Shown: in pieces, positions 33,296 to 42,105 of the stretch | Position numbering within the stretch: the stretch's first letter is position 1 | How the letters are laid out: every line of letters begins with the position of its first letter | Assembly (NCBI GenBank): GCA_028290285.1 | Contig: JAQGKD010000069.1 | Location: 52,026-116,025, forward strand | DNA from: Hyphomicrobiales bacterium | GTDB lineage: Bacteria; Pseudomonadota; Alphaproteobacteria; Rhizobiales; Beijerinckiaceae | Length of the DNA stretch: 64,000 bases | Direction of reading: 5' to 3' | The notes under the pieces: generated by a model | Seen by the model: the letters and a program-made list of their open reading frames with translations, nothing else | What the model was told of the DNA's origin: nothing | The model's database searches: none | Program-made: the position numbers and the translations under genes

Positions 33296-35776
33296 TTATT
33301 TCCGGGCCGATTCGAAAATCTCGCCGAGTCGTTCGAGCCCGCCGATATTGACGATAGCAGGCGGTGCTGGCGGAGCGGCGGGCGGCGAAATGCCGATCCC
33401 CGTCTCCTTGAATCGAGCGTAGATCGCAAAATGTAAGTCGCTCTTAACGCGCGCGGATTTCTCGACGTCGCTGACGAAACAGACCAGCTCGAACTTGAGC
33501 GAGTTGTCTGTCATGGCGATGAACATGACGTTGGGCGCGGGGATCTTGACGACGAGATCCTGTCCCTTCGCGACCTCGATCAGCACGTCGCGCACATGTT
33601 CGGGCTGCGCCACGAGATTGACGCTGATGGGAATGCGGATCCGCCCCACCTTGTCGCTGCGCACCCAGTTCTTCACGACGCCCGTCACGAGGTTCGAATT
33701 GGGCACGATCATGGTCGCGCGGTCGAAGGTCTCGATCTCGGTCGAGCGCACATTGATGCGCTTCACATAGCCCTGCTCTTCGCCGATCACGACCCAGTCG
33801 CCGACCCGTATCGCCCGCTCCCAGAGGAGAATGAGACCCGAGACGAAGTTGCTGACGATCGATTGCAGGCCGAAACCGATACCGACGGACAGGGCACCGG
33901 CGACGATGGCCAGTTTCTCAAAACTGAGGCCGAGATATCCGAGCGCCAGGGCGGCTGCCAGCACGAAGCCGAGATAGCCGACGCTGGTGCGGATGGAATT
34001 GCGCAATCCGGTATCGAGTTGCGTGCGGGGCAGGAAACTCCCCTCGAGCCAGCGCTGCAAGGTGCGCGTGACGAAGAGCCCGAGCCCGAAGGCCAGCAGC
34101 GCGAAGACGATGCTGGACAGCGAAATGGTGACGTCGCCGACCTTGAAGCCGAAGAAGGCAGCCCGGAAATTGGTCAGCATGTCGTCGGATTCGATGCCCC
34201 ACGGCGCCAGCACGAGAAGCACCGCGACGACGACGAGGCAGACGCTGGAGATTCCCGCCAGCAGCACGCCGAATTGTTCCAGCGATTCGCGCCGCACGCC
34301 GAGGCTCGTCACGAAGGCACGGGCGACGGGAGCGGGCGGCTTCAGCGCGACGACGAGACCCTCGTTCGCCAGCACGATCAGCAGATAGAGCGTCGCGCCG
34401 ATGAAGGTGACCCAGACGACCTGCTCCACGAGGAAGGCGCCGAAAGCCACATAGCCGATCAGCACGGAGACGATGATCGCGGTGATCGCGATCCACGCGA
34501 GCAGCCGCATCGGGCCATACCAGTCACGCGCCGGTGCGACGCGGGGGCCCAGGCACTCCTCGTCATCGTCCTGCGGCGACACGATGCCCTTGAGCGAAAA
34601 GGCCATGACCAGCGCAACACTGAGAGCGCCGAGCCCCCGCACGGCGACCGCCACAGGCAACGACACCGCGATCAGTTCGTTGGCCGCCTCGATCACTTTC
34701 ATCAGGGACAAGATGCCCGCCACCGCGATGACGAGACCGGCGAGACGTGTCGCCACCGCGTCGCCGAGATCGAGCAGACGCCAGTTCGGGCGCAGGGGGG
34801 CGAGCAAACCGCGCGCAATGCCCGTCGCAAGCGCGAGGCGGCGCACCAGATCGACCAGCGACTGCAGCAGCGGATCGAGCCGCGTCCCCACGAGATCGAA
34901 GGCGCGCAGGGTCTCGGCCAGGGCGATCGCCACGAAGATCGGCACCACCGACGTCACCAGCGCAACCCAAAGGGCGCCCAGCACCTTGTTGAGGCGAGTC
35001 GGGTCCTCGATGGTCGGCTCGCGTCGCAGCACCCGCCGGGCGATGCGCGACACGAAGGCGTAGAAGAAAGCGATGGCGACGAGCAGGCCCATTAAAAACA
35101 CGGCGCGCCAGCCTTCGAGACGCGAACCGGCGGCCGAGATCCAATCGCCGCCTATGGTCCCGGCGGCCTTCAGGTCACGCGGAATTTCGCTGGCGACCGA
35201 GATCCAGAGATCGGGGCTCAGGATGCTGAAGGAGCGCGTGAACAGGGCGCGCGTGAAAAGTCCGCGTCGGCGCGAGACGAGCAGGGCCTTGGTCTGCTCC
35301 AGCTCGACACCGAGCAGGCGCGCTCGTTTGAGCAGGCCGTCTATGTCGTTGAAGATCTTCTGCTGGTCGGCGCGTTCGCTGTCGACGCTCGCATCTTCCG
35401 GCGGCTGCTTGTCGGTCTTGGGTCCGAGCTGATCGAGCCTGGCCTTGCTGCTGTCCAGCCGCGGCGTCAGCTGGTCGATAACCTCCTGCACGGTCGCGGC
35501 GAGCGGATCGACGTCCGCACGCCTTGAAACGAGCTGCGCATCGGTGAGATCGTCGCGCCGCAGACTTTGCTCGAGCTGGTCGAGTTCGGCGCGCACGCCG
35601 TCCAGCCGCTGCGACGCATTCTGGCGCGAGGGCTCGGCCGCGGGCGTTTGCGCGAAACTGGCCCCCGCGCTGGCGAACAACACGAACAGCAGGGCGGCGA
35701 GCGCCGGCAGGCCGCGACGGTAAAAGATGGAGGTGAGGTTCAGCACGGCAGCTCGCATGATTCGGGACGCGGCCAT
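33296..35776 (-). CDS. DUF3772-type mechanosensitive channel (MscS family, large)
   Basis: An 826-aa protein with a signal peptide (to about residue 42, ASFA). A periplasmic coiled-coil domain follows (DUF3772-like, RLDGVRAELDQLEQSLR, about 55-190), then around ten TM helices and the MscS pore/cytoplasmic region at the C-terminus. The last TM and beta domain contain SVGIGFGLQSIVSNFVSGLILLWERAIRVGDWV, the MscS core. The end is proline-rich. Role: release of osmolytes under hypo-osmotic shock. The channel sits in the EcfG-rich neighbourhood, but no EcfG box is seen in front of it. Confidence 0.9.
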   Translation of the reverse strand: MAASRIMRAAVLNLTSIFYRRGLPALAALLFVLFASAGASFAQTPAAEPSRQNASQRLDGVRAELDQLEQSLRRDDLTDAQLVSRRADVDPLAATVQEVIDQLTPRLDSSKARLDQLGPKTDKQPPEDASVDSERADQQKIFNDIDGLLKRARLLGVELEQTKALLVSRRRGLFTRALFTRSFSILSPDLWISVASEIPRDLKAAGTIGGDWISAAGSRLEGWRAVFLMGLLVAIAFFYAFVSRIARRVLRREPTIEDPTRLNKVLGALWVALVTSVVPIFVAIALAETLRAFDLVGTRLDPLLQSLVDLVRRLALATGIARGLLAPLRPNWRLLDLGDAVATRLAGLVIAVAGILSLMKVIEAANELIAVSLPVAVAVRGLGALSVALVMAFSLKGIVSPQDDDEECLGPRVAPARDWYGPMRLLAWIAITAIIVSVLIGYVAFGAFLVEQVVWVTFIGATLYLLIVLANEGLVVALKPPAPVARAFVTSLGVRRESLEQFGVLLAGISSVCLVVVAVLLVLAPWGIESDDMLTNFRAAFFGFKVGDVTISLSSIVFALLAFGLGLFVTRTLQRWLEGSFLPRTQLDTGLRNSIRTSVGYLGFVLAAALALGYLGLSFEKLAIVAGALSVGIGFGLQSIVSNFVSGLILLWERAIRVGDWVVIGEEQGYVKRINVRSTEIETFDRATMIVPNSNLVTGVVKNWVRSDKVGRIRIPISVNLVAQPEHVRDVLIEVAKGQDLVVKIPAPNVMFIAMTDNSLKFELVCFVSDVEKSARVKSDLHFAIYARFKETGIGISPPAAPPAPPAIVNIGGLERLGEIFESARK

Positions 35777-35841
35777 CCTACCTCATGCTTGACAGGCAGC
35801 GCCAAAGGCCCAGCCTGTCAAAGTCGAATGGCGAACCCGCA

Positions 35842-36927
35842 CTAGCGGGGCAAATCCGGTTTTCTTGCGACCGTGGCCGATGCGTCGGGATAGGGATGCA
35901 GGCGTCCCGCGTGATCGACAACGCCTCCACCGTCCGCCGCCAGATGGTCTGGACCGACCGGCACCTTGCCGTAGCCGCCGGGAATATCGAGCACATAGGC
36001 GGGCTGGCAGAGCCCGGAGACTTGCGCCCGCAGCGCCGTCACCAGCGCCCGCCCGGTGGCGAGATCGACACGCAGATGCGATGTGCCGGGAGCGAGATCG
36101 CCGTGATGCAGGTAGTAGGGCTTCACCCTCAGCTCGACGAAGCGGCGCATCAGGAGGGCCAGCGTCTCGACCTTGTCGTTGACGCCGGCCAGCAGCACGG
36201 TCTGGCTGACCATGGCGATCCCGGCATCGACCAGCCGCCCGATGGCGACTTCGGCGGCGGGCCCGATCTCACGGGGATGATTCGAATGCAAGGCGACATA
36301 GGTCGTCTTGCCCGTCACGATCAGCGCCTCGACCAGCGCCGCATCGACCCTGCCCGGATCGACCACGGGCACCCGCGTATGGATGCGCAGGACGCGCACG
36401 TGCGGAATCCGCCCGAGCGCCTGCATCACCTCCGCCAGCCGGCGCGGCGACAGGGCCAGCGGGTCGCCGCCCGTGAGGATCACCTCCCAGATTTCGGGAT
36501 GGGCGGCGATATAGGCAAGAGCGGTAGCCAGCGCCTCCTTGGAGAGCACCTGATCCGCGCCCGGCCCCACCATTTCGCGGCGAAAGCAGAAGCGGCAATA
36601 GACCGGGCAGACATGCAAGAGCTTGAGCAGCACGCGGTCGGGATAGCGGTGCACGATGCCCTCGACGGGGCTGTGCGCGGCGTCGCCGATGGGGTCCATC
36701 AGCTCCTCCGGCCGTGCCTCCCCTTCGCGCAGATCCGGCACGAACTGGCGCGCGATGGGATCGTCGGGATCGTCGGGGTCGATGAGCGCGGCCATTTCCG
36801 GCGTGATCGCCAGCGCGTAGTGCTGCGTGAGCACCTCGAGCGCGGGCGCTTCGGACGCGGTCACCAGTCCGGCGGCCACCAGATCGGCGACCTTGTGCAC
36901 GCCTCGGGGCGGCAGAGAGCCGCTCAT
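35842..36927 (-). CDS. epmB: EF-P beta-lysylation aminomutase EpmB
   Basis: A 361-aa radical-SAM lysine 2,3-aminomutase-type protein that makes (R)-beta-lysine for EF-P. The 4Fe-4S site is C107xxxC111xxC114 (CPVYCRFC). Substrate region GGDPLALSPRRL and the PYYLHHGDLAPGTSHLR end fit the family. The start overlaps the epmA stop by 4 nt (ATGA), so both are co-translated. EF-P is encoded divergently at 38152. The rare short form without the long N-terminal extension also fits EpmB rather than clostridial KamA. Confidence 0.93.
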   Translation of the reverse strand: MSGSLPPRGVHKVADLVAAGLVTASEAPALEVLTQHYALAITPEMAALIDPDDPDDPIARQFVPDLREGEARPEELMDPIGDAAHSPVEGIVHRYPDRVLLKLLHVCPVYCRFCFRREMVGPGADQVLSKEALATALAYIAAHPEIWEVILTGGDPLALSPRRLAEVMQALGRIPHVRVLRIHTRVPVVDPGRVDAALVEALIVTGKTTYVALHSNHPREIGPAAEVAIGRLVDAGIAMVSQTVLLAGVNDKVETLALLMRRFVELRVKPYYLHHGDLAPGTSHLRVDLATGRALVTALRAQVSGLCQPAYVLDIPGGYGKVPVGPDHLAADGGGVVDHAGRLHPYPDASATVARKPDLPR

Positions 36928-37988
36928 GATCCGGACGCCGCGACGGGCGTCCAAAGCACATCCTCGATCCGCCGCGCACCCGTGGCGAGCATGACGAGAC
37001 GATCGAAGCCCATGGCGATGCCGCTGGCCTCTGGCATGAGGGCCAGCGCGGCGAGAAAATCCTCGTCGAGCGGAAAATCGTCGCCGTAAATGCGTCGCCG
37101 TTCGGTCATTTCCTGCTCGAAGCGACGCCTCTGCTCCCCGGCGTCGTTCAATTCCCCAAATGCATTGGCCAGCTCGACGCCGCACGCATAAAGCTCGAAA
37201 CGCTCGGCGAAGCGGGTATCCGCGGGGCAACGGCGGGCCAGTGCCGCCTCGCTGGCGGGATAGAGATCGAGCACGGTCACCCGGCCATGCCCGAGGCGGG
37301 GCTCGACGCGATCGCTGAGAATCTTGCTGAAGAGGTCCGCCCAGCTGTCGTCAGGCGTGACTCGAAGCCCGATTCGCCGGGCCTCGCCCGCGAGTGCTTC
37401 TCGATCGGGCTCGCCCATCGTCAGGGTGGCGTCGAGATCGATGTCGGCGTAGCGCACGAAGGCCTCGCTGACCGAAAGCCGTTCCGGCGCGGCTCTGGGA
37501 TCACACGTCGCCGCGCGCCAGACGAGGCGGTCGCACCCGGCGGCTTCGGCTGTCGCGGCAAGCAGGCGCATGCAATCGTCGATCAGGACATCATAGCTTT
37601 CACGCGCCCGATACCATTCCAGCATCGTGAATTCGGGATGGTGCAGCGGTCCGCGCTCGCCGTTGCGGAACACGTGCCCGAAGGAGAAGATCCGCTCCTC
37701 GCCCGCCGCGAGCAGCTTTTTGCAGGCGAATTCCGGCGAGGAATGCAGGTAGAGGCGCTGGCTTGCCCCATCGGCGCAAAGAAGATCCGTGGCGAAAGCC
37801 CCGATATGCGCCTCATTGCCGGGGCTTACCTGCAGGGCCGCCGTCTCCACCTCCTCAAAACCTTCGATCGCGAAAAAGGCGCGGACCGCCGAGCGGATGC
37901 GGCCGCGCGCCCGCAGGAGTGGGCGGCGGTCGGCATAGACGGATGGGTCCCACCAGGGGGAAGCGGCTGTAGGGCCGGAAGAGGTCAT
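36924..37988 (-). CDS. epmA: EF-P lysine ligase EpmA (GenX/PoxA)
   Basis: A 354-aa class II lysyl-tRNA-synthetase-like protein lacking the anticodon-binding domain; it attaches beta-lysine to EF-P. Motif 2 (GHVFRNGERGPLHHPEFTMLEWY) and motif 3 (GIAMGFDRLVML) are visible. It lies upstream of and overlaps epmB, and is divergent from efp (163 nt between starts). Together they form a full modification set apart from EpmC, which I do not see here. Confidence 0.93.
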   Translation of the reverse strand: MTSSGPTAASPWWDPSVYADRRPLLRARGRIRSAVRAFFAIEGFEEVETAALQVSPGNEAHIGAFATDLLCADGASQRLYLHSSPEFACKKLLAAGEERIFSFGHVFRNGERGPLHHPEFTMLEWYRARESYDVLIDDCMRLLAATAEAAGCDRLVWRAATCDPRAAPERLSVSEAFVRYADIDLDATLTMGEPDREALAGEARRIGLRVTPDDSWADLFSKILSDRVEPRLGHGRVTVLDLYPASEAALARRCPADTRFAERFELYACGVELANAFGELNDAGEQRRRFEQEMTERRRIYGDDFPLDEDFLAALALMPEASGIAMGFDRLVMLATGARRIEDVLWTPVAASGS

Positions 37989-38151
37989 GGACGTTTCAAT
38001 AGCTCGGTCTGCGCTTACATCGGGCGGACGGGTGGGGGCGAATATGACAGGGGACTAGCGCTCGGGCGCAAGATGGCTATTAATGCGCCCCGCTCATGTC
38101 CGGCAGATCAATAGGCTGCCAGACGCCGGTCATCAATCGAGGAATAGCTCC

Positions 38152-38721
38152 GTGAAAGTCATCGCCAGTTCGATCCGCAAGGGCAACATCCTCGAGCGTG
38201 ACGATGGTCAGCTCTACGTCGTGCTGTCGGCGGAAAGCTTCCATCCCGGCAAGGGCACGCCCACCACGCAGATCGACATGCGCCGCATTTCGGACGGCGT
38301 GAAGACCACGGACCGCTACAAGACGACCGAACAGGTCGAGCGCGCCTATGTCGAAGACCGCGACTTCACCTTCCTCTACAAGGACGGCGACGGTCAGCAC
38401 TTCATGAGCGTCGAGGATTTCGAGCAGGTCACCGTTCCCGACGACGTGCTGGGCGACCAGGCCGTCTATCTCCAGGAGGGCATGAAGGTCATCCTGTCGC
38501 TGTTCAACGGCATCCCAGTCGCCATCCAGCTTCCCGCCCGCGTGACGCTGGAAGTCGTCGAGACCGAGCCGGTCATCAAGAACCAGACGGCGTCGTCGTC
38601 CTTCAAGCCCGCCAAGCTGTCGAACGGCGCCCGCGCGCTCGTGCCCCCGCACATCCAGCCGGGCACCCGCGTCGTGATCCTGACGGAAGACGGCTCCTAC
38701 GTCGAACGCGCCAAGGACTGA
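38152..38721 (+). CDS. efp: Elongation factor P
   Basis: A 189-aa EF-P. The modification residue Lys34 is in the loop HPGKGTP, exactly as in bacteria that use EpmA/EpmB. Domains I-III are complete, ending GSYVERAKD. The start is a GTG with GAGGA 8 nt upstream; the longer frame has no homology. EF-P rescues ribosomes at polyproline. The gene is followed by a strong hairpin at 38801. Confidence 0.97.
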   Translation: MKVIASSIRKGNILERDDGQLYVVLSAESFHPGKGTPTTQIDMRRISDGVKTTDRYKTTEQVERAYVEDRDFTFLYKDGDGQHFMSVEDFEQVTVPDDVLGDQAVYLQEGMKVILSLFNGIPVAIQLPARVTLEVVETEPVIKNQTASSSFKPAKLSNGARALVPPHIQPGTRVVILTEDGSYVERAKD

Positions 38722-38800
38722 TTCTAAAAGGGCAACTGCAATCCACTCAGGGCCTTCGAGGGCGGCGAGGGGAACCAAAAGCGGTGCCTTGGCATTCATC

Positions 38801-38830
38801 GGCAGGCGGGCCACGTGAGCCCGGCCTGCC
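38801..38830 (+). terminator. Hairpin after efp
   Basis: 11-bp stem (GGCAGGC GGGC / GCCC G GCCTGCC, one bulged G) with a 7-nt loop. It is placed between efp and the ABC gene, just ahead of the latter's ribosome site. No U-run; likely a terminator with partial read-through. Confidence 0.5.
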
Positions 38831-38839
38831 GGAGTCACA

Positions 38840-40660
38840 ATGCCCCTAGATTCAACAGACGCACCGGACCAGGAAGACAAGCCGTCCGGACGCGAAGCCA
38901 TGGGCCGCTTCCTGAGGGTTTCCCTCCGCTACTGGCGCGAGGATGCGGCGCGGCAGGCGTGGCTGCTGACGGGCGCCGTCCTCGTGCTGGTCCTGCTGAC
39001 GCTGGCCAACCAGATTGCCATCAACAGCTGGAATCGCTTCTTCTTCGACGCCCTGGACACGAAGAACGCGCATTCGCTCCTGATCGGCGTCGGCATCATC
39101 GCCGGGCTGGCCGTTGCGGCCTCAGCCATAGCCGTCGTCATGGTGCACATGCGCATGCGCCTCCAAGTGCGCTGGCGCCAATGGCTGACGCGCCGTCTGA
39201 TCGGATATTGGCTCTCCGACCGCCGCTTCTATCAATTGACCATTGTTGGCGGCGATGACGTCAATCCCGAGTACCGCATTGCCGATGACACGCGGATGGC
39301 CACCGAGCCGGTGGTCGATTTCGCGATCGGCCTGCTGACCGCCGTTCTGTCCGCCGTGGCCTTTCTCGGCATTCTCTGGGCGGTGGGTGGCGGGATCGAC
39401 CTGACGCTCGGCGGCAGCAGCTTTCATCTGCCCGGCTACATGGTCTGGGCTGCGGTGATCTATTCCGGCATCGCGTCCGCCGCCATGGTGCTCATCGGCC
39501 AGCCGCTGATCGCCCGTGTGGACGACAAGAACGCCGGCGAGGCGCAATTCCGCTATGAGTTGACCCGCGTGCGCGAGAGCGCCGAGACCATCGCGCTCAT
39601 CGGCGGTGACGAGGACGAGCGCGCCCGGCTGGAGACCACCCTGGGCGGTCTCGTCAAGAAGTGGCTGCGCGTCGTCAACCAGCAGGCGCGGATGACCTGG
39701 GTGCTGAACGGCAATTCCGTTCTGGCGCCCGTCGTCCCGCTCCTGCTCGGTGCGCCGAAATACCTGTCTGGCCAGCTCACCCTGGGTGAACTCATGCAGG
39801 TGGCGGCAGCCTTCCTGCAGGTGCAAACGGCCCTGAACTGGCTCGTGGACAATTCTATCCGCCTGGCAGAATGGCACGCTTCCGCGCAGCGCGTCGGCGC
39901 CCTGCAGGCAGCGCTTGCGGCCCTCGATCGAAACATTGGCGAAGGCGCCGGCGACACCATCGTGCTGGGTACCAGTCCCGATGACAAGATTCGGATCGAA
40001 AATCTGTCGATCGCGCATCGCAGCGGCAAATTGCTGATCGCCGACGCCGAGGTGGTGATCGAGCCCGGCGAGAGAGTGCTCGTCAAGGGCGAGTCCGGCT
40101 CGGGCAAGAGCACGATGATCCGAGCCATGGCGGGACTGTGGCCTTGGGGGTCGGGCCAGATCCTGCGTCCCGAAGGCGCCGACGTCGCTTTCATGCCGCA
40201 ACGCCCCTACATCCCGCTCGGTAGCCTTCGACACGCCCTTGTCTACCCCGTCAGCGAGACGGAACGCGACGATGCCACGATTCGCGAGGCCCTGCACAAG
40301 ACCGGCCTCGACCATCTGATCGAGCGCCTCGACGACGAGGATCAATGGGCTCGGATCCTGTCGGGCGGCGAGCAGCAGCGTGTCGCCTTCGCACGGCTTC
40401 TCATCAACAAGCCCGACGTGATCATTATGGACGAGGCGACCTCGGCTCTCGACGAACTGAGCCAGGCCCGCGTCATGGATTTCCTTTCGAACGAACTCGC
40501 AGGGACGACGGTCATCAGCGTCGGCCACCGGCCTGGCCTCGAGGCCTATCACACGCGCGAGATCTCGCTCGTCCGCGCGCCCGGCGAAGTTCACGCCCAT
40601 GCCCAGCAGAAGCGCTATCGCTTCGCCCGCAATCTCTGGGGGGCGCTGCGCGGCCGCTGA
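38840..40660 (+). CDS. ABC transporter with SbmA/BacA-type membrane domain (BclA/YddA-like)
   Basis: A 606-aa half-transporter. Five to six TM helices form an SbmA/BacA-like N-terminal part (ARQAWLLTGAVLVLVLLTLANQIAIN; NRFFFDALDTKN at about 60-71). The C-terminal ATPase has Walker A GESGSGKSTM (about 416), signature LSGGEQQRVAFARL and Walker B IIMDEATSALD. It is of the ABCD/BclA type that imports peptides or very-long-chain acyl compounds in rhizobia and mycobacteria. The start has GGAG 5 nt upstream. It is followed by an EcfG-type promoter, not its own terminator. Confidence 0.9.
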   Translation: MPLDSTDAPDQEDKPSGREAMGRFLRVSLRYWREDAARQAWLLTGAVLVLVLLTLANQIAINSWNRFFFDALDTKNAHSLLIGVGIIAGLAVAASAIAVVMVHMRMRLQVRWRQWLTRRLIGYWLSDRRFYQLTIVGGDDVNPEYRIADDTRMATEPVVDFAIGLLTAVLSAVAFLGILWAVGGGIDLTLGGSSFHLPGYMVWAAVIYSGIASAAMVLIGQPLIARVDDKNAGEAQFRYELTRVRESAETIALIGGDEDERARLETTLGGLVKKWLRVVNQQARMTWVLNGNSVLAPVVPLLLGAPKYLSGQLTLGELMQVAAAFLQVQTALNWLVDNSIRLAEWHASAQRVGALQAALAALDRNIGEGAGDTIVLGTSPDDKIRIENLSIAHRSGKLLIADAEVVIEPGERVLVKGESGSGKSTMIRAMAGLWPWGSGQILRPEGADVAFMPQRPYIPLGSLRHALVYPVSETERDDATIREALHKTGLDHLIERLDDEDQWARILSGGEQQRVAFARLLINKPDVIIMDEATSALDELSQARVMDFLSNELAGTTVISVGHRPGLEAYHTREISLVRAPGEVHAHAQQKRYRFARNLWGALRGR

Positions 40661-40680
40661 CCGGGACACCCTCTTCCAAC

Positions 40681-40705
40681 GGAACGATGGGACCGACACC
40701 GCGTT
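40681..40705 (+). promoter_or_regulatory. Perfect EcfG-type promoter for the PRC-barrel gene
   Basis: GGAAC (40681-40685), 16 nt, CGTT (40702-40705). The ATG of the PRC-barrel gene is 37 nt downstream. PRC-barrel proteins are frequent members of the alphaproteobacterial general-stress regulon. Confidence 0.8.
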
Positions 40706-40741
40706 TGGTCACCTTGCATGCCGTTGGAAAAGGATCCTTCC

Positions 40742-41332
40742 ATGACCAAGCGCCTGGACGCCAGCCGCCTCGTTCTCGCGGCGTCCGTGATCGCCGTGTC
40801 GGCGATCAACGCCGCCGCGCAGGCTCCCGATGCGGCAACCGCGAACCCGCCAGCGCAGGCTCCGGCTCAATCGATCGAGCAGCCGGCACCCAAGAAGCCG
40901 ACCGGCACTTTCGTCAACGTCCGCAGACCCGACCAATGGTCGGCCACGGGCCTGAAGGCGAAGAACATCTACGACCCCGCCGACAACAAGATCGGCGCCA
41001 TCAACGATCTCGTTATAGATCGGGATGGACGTGTCGCGGCTGTCGTGATCGGCGTCGGCGGATTTCTTGGAATCGGCGAGAAGAATGTCGGGGTGCCCTT
41101 CTCGGACGTGAAGATCTCGATGCGGGACGGCAACGAATGGCTTGTCCTCGACCGCAGCAAGGACGACCTCAAGGCGGCCCCCGGCTTCAGCCTGGCCAGC
41201 GGCTCGCCGGCGCCCCAGCAGGCATCTGGCACCCCCGATCGTAACTTCGGCACGCTGGACGTTTCAGGTGCCGCGACGAATGGCCAAAAGCCCGCTCAGG
41301 CGGATGCCGACGCCAACGCTGCGAGCAAATAG
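40742..41332 (+). CDS. Exported PRC-barrel domain protein
   Basis: A 196-aa protein with signal peptide MTKRLDASRLVLAASVIAVSAINAAA (to about 26), an Ala/Pro-rich linker, and a PRC-barrel domain (SATGLKAKNIYDPADNKIGAINDLVIDRDGRVAAVVIGVGGFLGIGEKNVGVPFSDV, about 67-125). A disordered Pro/Ala tail follows. AAAGGA sits 7 nt before the ATG. It is one gene after the BclA-like ABC gene, but has its own EcfG-type promoter, so it is probably stress-induced envelope protein. The binding partner is unknown. Confidence 0.87.
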   Translation: MTKRLDASRLVLAASVIAVSAINAAAQAPDAATANPPAQAPAQSIEQPAPKKPTGTFVNVRRPDQWSATGLKAKNIYDPADNKIGAINDLVIDRDGRVAAVVIGVGGFLGIGEKNVGVPFSDVKISMRDGNEWLVLDRSKDDLKAAPGFSLASGSPAPQQASGTPDRNFGTLDVSGAATNGQKPAQADADANAASK

Positions 41333-41354
41333 ACCCTACCTGACATCCAGATAA

Positions 41355-41382
41355 CAAAAAGCCGTCCAGAGGACGGCTTCGG
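41355..41382 (-). terminator. Intrinsic terminator of nepR
   Basis: On the minus strand, the 7-bp stem GCCGTCC/GGACGGC with a 3-nt loop is followed by TTTTTG. It lies 27 nt past the nepR stop. On the plus strand the same hairpin has only TTC after it and might weakly end the PRC-barrel transcript. It shows nepR is a single-gene transcript, with no ecfG behind it. Confidence 0.82.
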
Positions 41383-41408
41383 TACGATTGATGGGGCGTC
41401 GAAAGCAC

Positions 41409-41609
41409 TCACTTCGGAGCGCGCAACTGCTCGTCGATCTGAGCGAGAAGATGCTGGAAACGATCGGGAGCAGGTTCGACCGGTCCCTCGAACATGACGC
41501 GAAGGCGTCGGCCAAGCTGGGCCTGAACCTTGGCGTTAAGAACCGGCTCGCTCTGGGAAGGGTTCATGACTTTGGCCTGGTTTGACACATTTGGATCTTT
41601 ACGTTCCAT
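41409..41609 (-). CDS. nepR: NepR-like anti-sigma factor of the general stress response
   Basis: A 66-aa protein. The conserved NepR core reads AQLGRRLRVMFEGPVEPAPDRF with LLAQIDEQ after it, matching the two-helix sigma-binding fold. NepR holds the EcfG sigma factor until phosphorylated PhyR binds NepR. Neither ecfG nor phyR is next to it, unlike the usual locus, so this may be an orphan or extra copy. It has its own EcfG-type promoter and a terminator, and a PAS-HWE kinase gene is divergent. Feedback by its own sigma target is expected. Confidence 0.82.
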   Translation of the reverse strand: MERKDPNVSNQAKVMNPSQSEPVLNAKVQAQLGRRLRVMFEGPVEPAPDRFQHLLAQIDEQLRAPK

Positions 41610-41681
41610 GCGACGGCGACCCGCTACGTTGATTTCGAAGACGCGACTGCGACTTCACGCAAACCGCTCCGCAGCTCGACT

Positions 41682-41707
41682 GGAACGCCGCGCTGCTCGC
41701 GTCTGTT
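41682..41707 (+). promoter_or_regulatory. Weak EcfG-like site towards the kinase gene
   Basis: GGAAC (41682-41686), then 17 nt and TGTT (41704-41707), versus the consensus CGTT. It is 400 nt from the kinase start, so only a candidate. Confidence 0.3.
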
Positions 41708-41780
41708 CGGCACGGGACCCAACGCAACTCCACGACACGACGTAAAAGCGGCCGCATGCCCGCGTATCATGTGGAAGTTG

Positions 41781-41805
41781 AACGTGCGCCATCGGGAATC
41801 GTTCC
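41781..41805 (-). promoter_or_regulatory. Perfect EcfG-type promoter for nepR
   Basis: On the minus strand, GGAAC (41805-41801), 16 nt, CGTT (41784-41781). nepR starts about 172 nt downstream, so the leader is long. Sigma-dependent nepR transcription would give negative feedback, as known for EcfG systems. The stretch 41610-42105 otherwise holds no convincing gene. Confidence 0.75.
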
Positions 41806-42105
41806 AGGCAATATACAGGGCGCCGTATCCCCAAGTGCTCCAACGCGAAAAAGAACGCCAAGCCCCTGTCGTGGATCGAACATTTCTCAACGTTACGCTT
41901 GGACTCGGGCCTCGCGCGGGGCATGCTTCAAACAACAAGCCGAGTAAAGCGGACGGAGGATGCACCTTGAACATCAGTCACAGGCGTGTCGACGGACCGC
42001 GCCAGCCCTTGCCTGGAGCACGCGCGTCGAGCGTGCGCAGGCATTCATGAACATCAGGGCGCCCGCTATTTGGCAGCAGACGGTTCGAAACCATGGTGCA
42101 AGGAC

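Noticed and set aside
33596..35095. 499-residue plus-strand frame opposite the mechanosensitive channel
   Set aside because: Low-complexity His/Asp/Arg-rich translation typical of a shadow frame.
38771..38775. GGAAC before the BclA-like ABC gene
   Set aside because: The -10 position reads GCAT, not CGTT.
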